In this document: positions 24,960 through 36,539 of the stretch, piece after piece
Layout: each line of letters opens with the position of its first letter
Position numbering within the stretch: the stretch's first letter is position 1
Assembly: GCA_020746875.1 (NCBI GenBank)
Contig: JAGTJL010000010.1
Coordinates: 1,364,001 to 1,428,000, forward strand
Direction of reading: 5' to 3'
DNA from: Rhexocercosporidium sp. MPI-PUGE-AT-0058
Taxonomy: Eukaryota; Ascomycota; Leotiomycetes; Helotiales
DNA length: 64,000 nt
The notes under the pieces: model-generated
Seen by the model: only the letters and a program-made list of their open reading frames with translations
Told to the model about the DNA's origin: nothing
Databases searched by the model: none
Translations under genes and position numbers: made by a program

Positions 24960-26781
24960 ATGAGACTTGGCTCTACTCTGCTTTCTTCGGCCAATCCTCT
25001 CGCTTCTGAGGATTCAAGCACTATGATATCATCTGGGCAGCCATCACTTGCACATAACAGATCAATGCCTCCCATCACAGCCTCGCCAATCTTCCTCAGA
25101 CCACTCTCTTTCCACGGCCAAGACCATGGAAATGACCTTCTACAAACAGCAGATCCGTACACCGGCCTTGTGGAAGGCAAACCAGAATTAAAACGGGTCG
25201 TCGCAATCAATGACTATCATGACAGCGATGGGAGGAACTTCCAATTTAACGCCGGTGATGATATCGCGGTATTTGAGTGTGCGAAAGTGTCGCTGGGAGT
25301 AAATCTGAGGACTGGAAGAGCCGGCATATTTCCCCCATCGTGTGTTTCGAGCTTCAGCGATCCCCCACCAGCGATAAGTACGGCTCTGAGTACCTCTCAA
25401 AGGTTGGAAATTGAGCCCGGAAGTTCATCTGAAGCCATCGACCTTCATTTGAGGGGCCGCTTTAGCGAGCTTCTGATAACTGGAGTGGATCCGAAAGCAG
25501 CATTTGGAATTGTCAAGAGCCTGAAAGGTGCGGAAAGGCTTGTGTTCTGGGGACTCTTTTGTGTGGCCTACCCAGCAGCGGCGTTGCCGTTTCTAAACCT
25601 CGAGTATGCGTTGCATGAGATACACGCTCAAATGCACGGCTACGACACACTTGTCGACTTGATAGAAGAGAAGAATCGCCAAACGACTGCGTCCTTGGAA
25701 TGGAATTGGAGATTCTCTCGGAACTCGTTTCAGCAGAACACTTTCGGCCAGTGGATAGAATGGTATTCTGTTAGAGATGTTGTAAAGAGGAATTTACTTG
25801 AGGGGTTAGAAGCTTCGATAAAGTTCAAAGAAGTGTTTATCAAGCTTCCAAGGATAGAGCAGTTGAACGGTCTGCCCGAACGCTTGGAAGCTATCTTTGA
25901 ACGGATCAGATCCGAGATTTTAAGAATGGATGATCAAGTGGAGTCTAACCGCCTTGAAGATATTCGCTGTACGTGCTTTCTGTTTGTTGTTCTTTCTTTT
26001 GTGTCGCGGCAGTGCAGAGACCGTTATTAACAAACCTTCAGGTGTCCGTGAACAGGAGACAGCAACAAGAAACGCCTTTGAAGATGCCACCAAATTCGGA
26101 TTACAAAAGACTAGCTCCTTCACCTCGAGTTCCGAGCTACCTGGAGACCCGAGCAAGATCAGAAGCCGAGCCTTCCAAAAATTTCCTTCTCTGAGACAGA
26201 AACTGAATAGTGAGGCTCCTACAGATCCGAGCAGAATACGCCCGCCATTATCCCAACGAATACGACAGCATTTCAGACGATCATTAAATCGCTTCAGGAA
26301 GCACTGGTGGGATACCATGAATTTGATAGGAGAGACACCTACAGTTCTTACGATTGTCAGCGTTTTTTCACTTGCCAGCGCAGCTACCACGGCTCTCGCA
26401 ACCTGGAAATGCACACCACCAGACACCATCCCCACCATCGACAGCAACTTCTGGTCGACGGTTTCCTCAGCTATCGTTGGAATCGCTAGCTTGTACTGTA
26501 CCATCATTCCGATTCTGCTCCAGCAGGAGCTCAAAGTGCGAGATGAGAGGCTCTTCGGGCATCTTCTCGCCAGCAGTTTGGTAACAGCAGTTGCGGCTGT
26601 GGTTGTGTACCCTTTCCAGACGCGAGCTAGCTTGGTGCTTCTGGCGCTGTCGAGCTATGCGCAGCTTGCTACTACGTTACAAATCATTATGGGTGCTGTG
26701 ACGAAGATACAGGAGGATGTTGTTAGGATTGAAGGTCAACAGCAGGAGATCGCTTACTTAGAGGAACAATTGGCGAGATAG
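24960..26781 (+). CDS. SH3-domain protein with four C-terminal membrane segments, function unknown
   Basis: Two exons (24960..25968, 26042..26781) spliced in phase 1 give 582 aa. Residues 79-132 read as an SH3 fold: VVAINDYHDSDGRNFQF, then AGDDIAVFE, then TGRAGIFPPSCV. These match the ALYDY, GDxI and GxxGxFPxxYV positions, but the ligand-binding Trp pair is missing (SLGVNL in its place), so classical Pro-peptide binding is doubtful. Residues about 145-335 are helical and soluble. A basic linker (RIRQHFRRSLNRFRKHWW, about 408-426) leads to four hydrophobic segments at roughly 437-457, 473-495, 507-527 and 532-554. A short coiled coil (558-580, rich in Q/E) closes the protein. I do not recognise the family. 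It lies between two pseudogenes and is itself intact, with a normal 73 bp intron. A membrane-anchored adaptor is the simplest inference. Confidence 0.75.
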
Positions 26782-27177
26782 AATGAATTCATTTCAAGGC
26801 CTCTCGATGATGATATGAAGCACTTTCCACACAGAAGTAGCACGGTTGAGGTGAAGATGGTCTAAAATCCAAAAACTATCCTCGTTAGGCCCATGCGACA
26901 TTTGTAACACGCTGCTTCACTCGCCTCTGTTGCGTTCTAGAGACTGTCTGACTACTGTTCAAGACTCTTCATAAAGCAGATCCTGTGTTCGGAATAATCA
27001 GAAGCTGGCATACCCCTCCTCTAGGCCCGGCGGCGACCATGAGGTCGATTATGCCGTTCAAAAGTCGAAGTCCCTCATCAGATGACCAGTCACAAGATTG
27101 AACGATGCTCTCATACTCCCCGAGTCTCATTTAGCTCCTTCCAAACCCGATTTCCGAATGATCTTCCCACTACAACT
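26782..27177. other. Short convergent spacer
   Basis: About 400 bp between the stop codon of the SH3 membrane gene and the last recognisable codons of the HET relic. No open frame or repeat of note. Confidence 0.5.
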
Positions 27178-29168
27178 ACGAAGATTTTAGATGAGTCAAA
27201 ATCCCTCAACTCCACCTTTCCTCTCTTCATGGCTTCGATGGCCTCCCCATACATGATGCCGTCCAGGTACACCCCTCCCAGAACTTCGAACTGTGCTCCT
27301 ACGGGTCTAGCAGAATTGGAGCTGAGCATCCAAGGATGACGCAAACGATATCTCCCACTTGTATGTCGTGTCTGAAGAATTTTCCGATGAAGCCTTCTAC
27401 TGTTGTGAAGATACATTTCCAAGAGCAAATTTCTTCTCCAAGCGCCGCAAGTAACGTCGGGTGCTTCCAAGCTGACGTCTTATGACATGTTGTCCACAAT
27501 GAGCCCAACATTACTTGGTAGGCCCGTGGCAGAATACAGTAAAGACTGGCCGAAAATTCAGCCTGCGATAGAGTATTTTTAGAGAGGGTAAAGATGGGCT
27601 CTGTCCTGTTCATACGAATCTTTAAGAATCTACTGATTAGTAGAGTTGTCCATACGGCCTTAAACGCATCGACTTCTGACCGAGGACAAACACCTGATGT
27701 TAATACAACCTAGCAGCTTTGACAATACTGTAAGAGCACACTTGAAAACTCCTCTTGTAGAACAATTCCTTCTTCAGAGGTATCTCTCGTCGGGAAAGTA
27801 TAAGAGGGTGATACATCTTTCACAGTGGCCCATTGCAACCCAGCAACGGTCAAAATGGAAGAATCGACGGAGAACGAGGTAACACAATCCACCTGCGCGG
27901 ACGATTGAAAACCGCCCGGATCTTCGAGACACTTGACATCAAAATTGCCACAGATCGAGCTTAGGAAACCAGTCCTGCATTCCGTGGTCCAGACCGGTAC
28001 CTACGTTCTGTCAGCTAGAGACCCCCTCTCACAGCATGCTAACAAAACGTGAAGTCGCTTGCTTTGTAAGACAAGCTCGGCGACCACGCTAGAATAGACG
28101 TCTTGTACTGTTGCATTGTAGTCTATAATCAGCTCGCTCAAGTGGGTCGTTGGGACACCATTTGATTCATAGTTAAATCCAAGCAACCCTAGTAACGTGT
28201 ACACTTTGTCTCGTGGATCTGTGCCCGTTGTCGTACGGATAAGGGTCAAATGATACAGCAAGGAACATCCCTCTACTCGAAAGATAGCCCTGTTGTGCCG
28301 TGCGATAATACAGATACCCCTCCACTGGGAAATCAATTCATACTACAGAACAACGCATTCAAGTCTCTCTAGGACCTCGGAAACTTCTCTTTTCCGTGTC
28401 CAAGCAGACAAATTGAAAATTCCCGTAGCAAAAAGTTTCTCGTTTGCCGCCATCATGTCGCGTTGGGAAATTTGATTATTACCATACTGGAACAATGCAA
28501 TTCCTTTGCTCCTAGAACATACTCTTGCAGAATCCAAGCTCAATTGAACCAGGGGCTTCGCAACAATCGTAGGATGGCAATATAGGTGTCTATGAATGAT
28601 ACCGAAGCCAGCACCTCAGCCGCCCAGACCTTCAAGCTGTCTTCATTGATTGTCTTCTGTACCAAACGCTCCAGAAATTCAGCGGCTAAGTGACCATTGT
28701 CGCAAGCGAGCCCCAACCACACTACTAGACGATTACATCGAATATAGATATGACACATGAGCTGTATTTGCTGATTACGCTCATCGACATCTTCTTGATT
28801 GATACAATTTGCGTTAATCTAGATCCGTCGAAAGTTCTTCGTTGGTCGTGGTAGATGGCGTTGCAAGAACTGCTGAGAGAACGCAGAAGAGGCAGGATCT
28901 TTGCGGAACTGTCTCAACGTAGCTGCTAGGTTGGGTATGACTGCTAGGCTCTTGCTATCGATGACGATGGACTCAATTGAATCCTCCGTCCCCCATGTAT
29001 ACGAAAGGGCTTCGTATCTCGGGAGGTTGTTGATAGATACATGAACGATTTTGCTGTAGATGATATCTGCCTCCTTAGAATTCTGACTTGTTGGAAGATG
29101 GAGCTTGAAGAGTCTGATCTCCCTTGGTCTCAGGGAACGGTACTGATACGGGTCCGCGGCTGAGCCAA
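27178..29168 (-). pseudogene. Decayed HET-domain (heterokaryon incompatibility) gene
   Basis: Read on the minus strand, the order of motifs is that of a fungal HET protein (PF06985): IRLFKL near the start, LPRYEALSYTWG, NLAATLRQFRK, a WIDAICINQED-like block (here *INANCINQEDVDERNQQIQ), NRLVVWLG, SPWF*AWILQE, TDPRDKVYTLLGL, WTTE..LSSICGNFD, IQVGDIVCVILG and finally GIMYGEAIEAMKRG. Stops interrupt it at 28819-28821 (TAG where Trp is expected), 28540-28542 (TGA in WFxxAWILQE) and 28001-28003 (TAG where Trp is expected). Frameshifts occur after WILQE (about 28.5 kb), near 28.35 kb and near 27.3 kb. No start Met is visible. Intact relatives control non-self recognition and cell death. Two of the three stops fit CpA-to-TpA change, as in repeat-induced point mutation, but the sample is too small to prove it. 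Confidence 0.88.
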
Positions 29169-30119
29169 GCCTATTCGCGGGTGAGAGGCTAGATGTTTAT
29201 AGACACAGCGGAATGGCGTTTGAAGGATTATCTGCTTGAGGTACTAGTTTTACAGTAGCTGATGGATCGATTGGGCGAGGTTCCATTGTAGATTGAAGCA
29301 GGGCAGAAACAGGTAGTGCTCACAGCCTTGCGAATGACTTCCACTTTTAGCTACCAATGTGGTGAGAGGGAAAGAGGAAGTGATTCGACGAGATGTAAAA
29401 AGATGGTTGATATGCCCAGAGATGATAATAGATGGCTAGATGGAGATAATGGATAACCTGCTGGTAAGGTGAAGTTGCTATCTGAATCTGATGAATGAGT
29501 CTGGCGGCAGAGGTCATATGCTACACTGCGCTAAGGAGGCCAATGAAAGGCCCAGAATGGAAGCTACAACTGTGAAGGCTAAAAGAATGCTCGCAATACA
29601 AACCAGCTCGACAAATGAAACGCATAAGCAAAAAGACAAAGAACAGGAAGCAGGCACATGCTACTCAGATTAGAGTGTTGATCTTTGAGGTGCCTTCAAT
29701 TTCTTTTCCTTCCGTAAGATACTGTCACCTGAGTGCTGTGATAGCTGTTCTCCTGGGTAACCCTCGAAGTCTGCAACCTGATCCCCATTGGACACATAAA
29801 GGTCCAGAAACTAGTCAGAGTTCGATGAACCCACCTAGGTTGGTTGGTGGACAGAATGGCAGCTTCGGCGAAGTGGCATTTTGCGAAATTTGGAGTCCGA
29901 AGCGCAGGATTCAAAAGGTCTGGGTAAACCGTTTCCAGGAGTAGAATCTGATCCCATTATCATAGCCGTAGTATTTTTATACACTTGTTCATTTGCGACG
30001 ATCATCCAGGTCCCCTAGGTATCCATACCATACAAGAACCCTCGATTTCTATCGTACATCTCCCTCTGCAACCCCCCATTTTTATATCATATTCCATCAA
30101 TCCACTGCCCCATGTATGT
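29169..30119. other. Non-coding spacer
   Basis: About 950 bp between the lost 5' end of the HET relic and the 3' end of TIM9. Short open frames on both strands overlap one another and look random. Confidence 0.5.
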
Positions 30120-30745
30120 TTATCTGCCCGGTGGAGGCTGGCTCATCATCTGTGCCTGTTGTTCCTGAAATCTTTGCCCGATGCGCTCGCTGCCCGCCAT
30201 GAACTTCTGTACGCATCGGGTGACGCAGCCGGTCTCACGCTGGATGAGCGATTTGGTGGTGAAGTCGTCGACGCAGGAGTCAAAGCAGTGGGATACGAGG
30301 TTGGAGAACATCTGGGAGAGTGGATGTTAGCTTAGATCGTAGTAGTTGGTGGATGGGTGAAATGGGAAGAGCCAAGTCAATCGCCAATTCTACAGAATAG
30401 GACCTCGAACAACCTGCCAGCCATGGGAAGAATGAAGTCAAGCATTCGGAATGCATTGAATCACTGATGTCCTGACGAACTACTCCATGCAACCTCAACA
30501 AAAGCTCGAAGGTTGTGAAGTTCTGAAAACCATCCAGAGAGCTTCGCATTGCGTCCGCGACGGTTTCTTTTAAAGAACCCAAAGACTCCAAAGACTCTTA
30601 AGAGATTTGTACTTACGCCCATGAACTCCTTCATCTGCTTGCGCTCCATTCGAGATTGGAACTCTCTCTGCTCTGAAGCTGAAAGTCTGTTGAGCCCGTT
30701 AGCTAGCTCTCCCATCTGCTCTCTCGGGTTCGCCTACCCTTCCAT
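30120..30745 (-). CDS. TIM9: Mitochondrial import inner membrane translocase subunit Tim9
   Basis: Three coding exons: an 8 nt first exon 30738..30745 (ATG GAA GG), 30617..30686 and 30120..30311. They give 89 aa, close to the 87-90 aa of known Tim9. The small Tim9-Tim10 hexamer chaperones hydrophobic precursors across the intermembrane space. Both twin CX3C motifs are present (CFDSC and CVTRC), together with the Tim9-typical [14 protein letters not shown] and [13 protein letters not shown]. The spliced N-terminus [13 protein letters not shown] matches fungal relatives that begin MDGLSxxEQRE. An unspliced start at 30715 ([14 protein letters not shown]..) is possible but fits the family less well. 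The 51 bp intron has a GTAGGC donor and a GCTAAC branch box; the second intron is 305 bp. It is divergent from the RhoGAP gene. Confidence 0.9.
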
Positions 30746-32501
30746 CTTGACCGAATTTGGCTATTTGTGGCGGCGGTAGGTAGGATTGGATGGATGTGAC
30801 TTTGTGTTGACTTTGAAGGGAGGTTGATGATTCGATGAGGCTGAGATGTAGCTCACAAGCTCTCTCCTCTCTTGCTTCTCAATCGATGTCGCGGCTGCAA
30901 ATTTAAGCGAGCCTTGGCATTATATCGGGACTTAACCTTGTTTTGCGCCGATGAGCCGAGACATGAGAAAGACAGGAATCCCGAGTCCGAAACCGAATCC
31001 CCAGAGGCTGAGGCAAAGCTGACAGAGGGGCATTGGTTATTACGGTATTACCTGAGCATCTGCATCATCATCAACCCAGTACGAGTAATGCGGGAAAGCT
31101 GGAAAAGACCCTGCAAATGACGTCTGGCTAGCCCTTGGTATGGATGCGTGTAGCTGGTACATGCAGGAAGGGACCAAGCAGGGTAAGGTAAATAAATTAT
31201 GATATCAGGGACTCTTGTACTGCACTCTTGTCGAATGATGGGCCATACAAATCTTGGTATCGTAATGCAGCTCTTGCCTTCCTCTCTTGTCAAACGATGC
31301 ATCTGTCATACGTTGGACGAGTTGCCCCCTGGATATACCTTCTAACATAGCCACGTTTCCACGTTGCCCATCGTATCCCCATGGAGCTGTGGAGGAAATG
31401 CAGGCACAAGACACAAAATCGTTGCGTGGTGACTCTAAATATGGAAAAGGCTGCCTTCTAGGTTGCCTCTATTTGTCGTTCACCTGGCTGCTTCGACGTG
31501 GCCTAGCAGTCTATAGGTACCCAAGTTCCTGAGTGCCCATAGCGCAGCCATAGCCAGAGGCCTGACTTGCTTGCTTGATGAAGAAGAGGTGAAGTGAAGC
31601 TGTCTGGAAATCAAGCCCGGCTTAAGAGTGAATGGCCAAGACAGACTCTGCAGCATTTGTTTTGTCCAATAAGATACCGTGCGTCTCCCCCAGACACATG
31701 CTGCTCGCTGCATAATCCCATCCCTATCCTTTTCCCCCATTACGCCAGAAGGATCAGCAGCTTTAAGAGGGTCAGCAGGCACTCCGAATTCTGGTGTAGA
31801 GGGTGGCTCTGCCTTCTCGCTCTGCCTTCTCCTCTCTTCTCTCCTCTTTGCTCTCTCTCCCCTCTATTATTGTGTTTGGGTGGCTCTGGACTCACAATTG
31901 ATAGGGCGGCACTAGTCGGGTTAGGGAGCCGTAGCGGCGCCTCTGATGAGAGAGAGAGAGTCCTGGGCGGTCCAGCTCCAACTAACTCGAACATCATCTC
32001 GCTCACCTCACTTCAACCCCTAACTCAACTCAAACCTCCCACCTGCACAACTCGCGATACTGGCTGGCAGCATCTAAGACAACTTTGGTCGTGCGCGACG
32101 CAACCCTCGTTACCTTGTTCTGTCTTCGCCCGCATTGTCTCAGCTTCGAATAATCTGCCGCACCGGCCTTGCTTCGAGCGCTTGCTTCACACCCCTCGGT
32201 CGCGTCCAGTTCTTGCGCCCAGCGATCGCCAGTCTTCAATTCACAACTTCCTGGCAGACGTCTGTCAGAGCCTAAGAATCTTGGTCGCGTGCTGGGCTGA
32301 ATAGTTCACCTTCGAAATCTCTCACCAACCGCCGCCAATACTCCCTGCGACAGACTTTAAATCGTCAATCACCCCCACACCCGCCGCCTGTGCAGACCAG
32401 CACCTTGTCCAGGCCTGTTGGGCCACCGCGACTCCTCTTCCGCTGGGAACCCATATAGACACTATACTGGCGACTGGTAGATTGGGAAGCTCGTGTTCAA
32501 T
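30746..32501. other. Divergent TIM9 / RhoGAP upstream region
   Basis: About 1.75 kb between two head-to-head start codons. The right third (31.8-32.5 kb) is CT-rich and probably the leader of the RhoGAP gene. An open frame of 236 codons on the plus strand (31594..32304) is low in complexity and is not called as a gene. Confidence 0.5.
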
Positions 32502-35465
32502 ATGACTACAGAAGCCCCAGCCTCGGGGAGCGCACAGCAACCCTTCGCACACCCACAGCCTGCTCCTGTAACCCAGACAATACAAGCAGCATCTCCTCCA
32601 ACGAAGCAGAGTTTGAAGAGCTGGTGGAAGACGTTTAGCAAACCACCACCAAAGAATCAGGAACATAATGGTAATACCCCATTCTCTTGGTACCCTGTCG
32701 CAAGTCCATTTCGTTCCGAGGTGAACTACTACACAGGAAGTCTTGTCCTTACTTTGCATTCCAATACGCAAGGCATGTTCAAAGAGAATCCCATGGATAC
32801 AGATACCCCAATTGCAGATGGGGTTTCTGGAGAGGAAGAAGTGAGCCACGACATCTTGTCCTCCAGTAGATGCCGCACATCCAAGATCCTCACTTCAAGC
32901 CCAATGAATACCCCAGACTCCATACCAAGAAGGAGGTTCTCAAGCTACATACCAGGGGTTGAGCGTCATCTGGAGCGTAGTTTACGCGCAGAAAGAAGAA
33001 ACCTGGGGGTTAACCAGTCTACTATCTTCAAAGAACAAATTTGTGAAGTGGTCACTACAGCAATTAGCTGCCCAAAATCAAGTGAAAGAAGCGAAACCAA
33101 GACCCCTGGTTCGCAGGGTAGACGTCATGCATCTTTCTCCAGCGCTGTCAAACTTATGAAAAACATCCTCAAGACAAATGCTAAGACAAAGCCAGCAGTT
33201 CTCCCTCCTACAGGAATATTTGGCGTACCTCTTCGTCAGAGCATCACCTACGCAAATGTTGCCATTTCACTGGTTGACGCCGAAGGACGTAGCTACATCT
33301 ATGGCTATGTACCAATTGTTGTAGCGAAGTGTGGCGTGTATCTGAAAGAGAAAGGTGCGTGTGGTATTGTCTAGGGCACTTCTAGCTTGATTTTCTGAGC
33401 CTCGTTGCTAACATATCAAAAAGCCACTAATGTAGAGGGAATCTTCCGACTTAGTGGGTCTGAGAAGCGCATCAAGGAACTCCGTACCATCTTCGATTCC
33501 CCAGATAGATATGGGAAGGGCTTGGATTGGGCAGGATACACAGTTCACGATGCTGCAAATGTTTTGAGAAGATATCTCAACCAGCTCCCTGAGCCAATTG
33601 TCCCGCTGGACTTATACGACAGATTTCGGCAACCACTGAAAGGCTTTACCAAGCAGGCAGTCGGAGATGCCGATGGACCGCAACTCTCTGAAGACTTCGA
33701 TGCTGATAAGGCGATTGTCACATATCAGCAGTTGATCACTGAGCTTCCACCACTCAACCGACAACTTTTGCTATACATCCTCGATTTACTGGCTGTTTTT
33801 GCTTCGAAGTCAGATGAAAATCGCATGACGTCGGCAAATCTTTCAGCAATCTTCCAGCCAGGCATGCTTTCACATCCAATTCATGATATGGAGCCAGAGC
33901 AATACCGTCTTAGTCAGGACGTTCTTATCTTCTTGATTGAGAATCAGGACCACTTTTTGATCGGCATGAGGGGTACTGCTGCAGATGAGCAAACTGTGGC
34001 TGATGTGCAGAACGGAGGGACCCCACCTCCGGGAACTCCAAACACTCCTGGGAAGACCAAGACAGGGGTTGCAAGGACGGCTTCCAATGCCAGTGCTGGG
34101 GCAGACAGCGTGCGAAAGTTTGGAGGAGTTCGAAGAAATGTCTCGGTGTCTTCTCGTCACTCCAAGCAATCAAATGGTGCTCCAAGTCCAGCAAGCCCAG
34201 CTTATGGTCCACCTTTGACACACTCACCAAGCGGGGGTATCCACCGAAGCAATACTGTTCCTTCAAAGCGATCTCCAGGATTACCATCGAATCGGTTACA
34301 AAAGACCTCCGGGTCCCCATCACCTACGGCAGCTGCTTTCATGCCAAACTCACATGCGGCTCCTCGTGGTCTCTCACCTGCAGCTGCGAGCTCAACAAAT
34401 CGTAGCGTTTCACCATCAACCCCTGGAGCTCCCTCTGCTCTCGGAATATCAAGCATAGCACCTTCGACGCACGCAGCATCTGTGACGAGCCAGGAGAGAC
34501 TCCTTGGAGACCAAGCTGCCACACCTACCACGCCTCGAAATATCTCAAACCTCTTCCAGAGATCGCCAACAACCGAAAGTGAGAAGAAGCAACCGAATAA
34601 GCTCAGAAAGAAGCGACTACCAGGTAGCTCGAATCCAAGCGCCCAAAGCTCTACCCAGTCCCTTCAGAGTCAGGACCAGTCCTCTCCTGCTCTCCGTGCC
34701 ACCAGTCTTGCCAATGACATTGCAGCCCATCCACAATTAGAAAGCATTCCATCTGCGAACCCTACCTTATCCAACACCCAAGCCACACCTCCTACTACTG
34801 ATGCCCCTCAAGCTGACCCATCTGGCCACCAGTTCCCAATTAGACCCGAGGAGCTACATCAATCATCAGACAACACGTTGAAACCTACCTCACCAACTGG
34901 CTCTTTAAGATCTCGATCATCATTCAACGACCAATCGGATGCTGATCATCATGAGGATGCTGCTGCTGTTGCAGAACAGAGAGAGAAGCGGTCGCGATGG
35001 AGAATATCACGACATCACCGAGACACTTCTCAACTGGGCAATGCTTTGACACCAAAGAAAGCCACTGGATCAGAAACCGGTCCAGGAGCTAGTACCAGTT
35101 CTGTTGGAAGCTCGTCACGTCCCCGTAAGAGCTTTACTGGTGACACAATCCCAGCCAGCTCTGACTCAACCCTGGTTGGCGCACATCCGCAGTCAAGTCA
35201 TGACAGCTCAGCTGCAAGTGATGAGAAGAAGGGGCCCTTGGGTTGGATCAAGAACAAGATGCGTGAGAAGCGAGATGAGATCAAAGAGAAGGAGGCTGAG
35301 AAGGAGCGCAACAAGAGCCCGCCCGCTTCGACCGATCGTGTCACATCGGCTTTTTCACCGAGGGGCAAGAGCATGGACATCAGAAGACCAGAGAATCCAG
35401 AACGACCTCTCGAGGAGCCTGCGACGCCTCAGGTACCAGAAGTTCCACAGAACCTGCAACGGTAA
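32502..35465 (+). CDS. Rho GTPase-activating protein, Sac7/Bag7-like
   Basis: Two exons (32502..33354 and 33424..35465, 69 bp intron with a GCTAAC branch box) encode 964 aa. The RhoGAP domain spans about 240-460. It opens with GIFGVPLRQSITYANVAISL and VVAKCGVYLKEK, carries the arginine finger Arg293 in EGIFRLSGSEKR, and continues with LRRYLNQLPEPIVPLDLYDRF and the late MTSANLSAIFQPG block. This is the wording of the Sac7/Bag7 group that switches off Rho1 in cell-wall and actin signalling. The C-terminal 450 residues are disordered, Ser/Pro/Thr-rich, and end with a charged KNKMREKRDEIKEKEAEKE helix. Residues about 50-235 are open but match nothing I know; an unrecognised intron there cannot be ruled out. 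SH3-like or PH domains are not seen. Confidence 0.88.
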
Positions 35466-36539
35466 CCTCCAAAGCCCGAGCTCTACTGAGCACCTTAGGT
35501 TCAGTGAGAATACGATTGGATTTTTACGGCCGCATTTGTCATCGAAGCGATTGATTTCAAAAGTCGTGGAGTTAGTAGGGGAATATTGCGGAGGCCGCCC
35601 GGTTGTCTTTTATTGCGTTATTCACCTGCGCACCATCACGAATTGTTTTCCCAAAGATCGGATACCCCCGGAGACCGTTTTCCTTTTTTTTTCTAGCACA
35701 CGCCTCTTCTTTTTCTACCAACTGCGGTGAGAGGACCACAGTTTGAGTATAGTGCAGGACTTCTGTTTTTTGTGTGGGATTCAGAGGCATGTTTGGAACG
35801 CTGGATGGATGGATTTGAGACAAGAACGGGTTGGTTGGCGGGTGTGTGTTTGAGCATGATCACACGTGTTTGTCTTTTTCTGTTTTCAACGAACGGATGT
35901 TTCTGACATTGAAGGGTATGGGATGATGACCCTAACTTTATAGATGGGCTGGATGGGGGCTGCAGTATGCTGAGAGCCTTCTTTGACAGTGGCTCGTATG
36001 GTGCGAGGCTGTTGATGCGCACATGGATGGACGGATGTTACGGACCAGATGCATGGACAGACATGGGATGCAGCTTTGTGAATGATGTGTAGGGTGTGTG
36101 GGAGTGTTCGATTCTTGTATCTAAGTTGTGTAATAGGGGGGTTTTGTGATGTAGAGTCCAATGAATGAGAGAAAAGTCATCATACCAACCCCGGCGCATT
36201 TTGAGTAACTATTTTCTACCATGTAACGAAAGGGGCGTTGGGCTTCTCTAATAAGTGAAAAATATGATCACGTGGCCTGCATTATAAGCTTGTTCCGTGG
36301 ATGGACAAGGACGTCAACTACGTTCAAAGCCGCGGATTTGCACGTAATGAATCTGCAGCCAAAAAGCACAAAGCTCCGCTAAACTAGGAATCTCATACAC
36401 CGAGCAAGTACATTACAGTTCAATACCAAACCAGTACATGAGCATGAATTGCAGCCCCTATCCAAATCCCGCCTCCCAGTTCCGTATGCCAAGCAAAACC
36501 ATCATGTCCTATCCTATCCTATCCAATCCATGAAAAAAA
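35466..36539. other. Convergent 3' spacer
   Basis: About 1.07 kb holding the 3' UTRs of the RhoGAP and the zinc-cluster regulator. T-rich runs occur near 35.69 kb. A TCCTATCC tandem stretch lies at about 36.51 kb. No gene. Confidence 0.5.

Noticed and set aside
31594..32304. 236-codon open frame on the plus strand upstream of the RhoGAP gene
   Set aside because: Low complexity (CT-rich, Leu/Ser/Pro runs), no recognisable domain, and position fits a promoter/leader.
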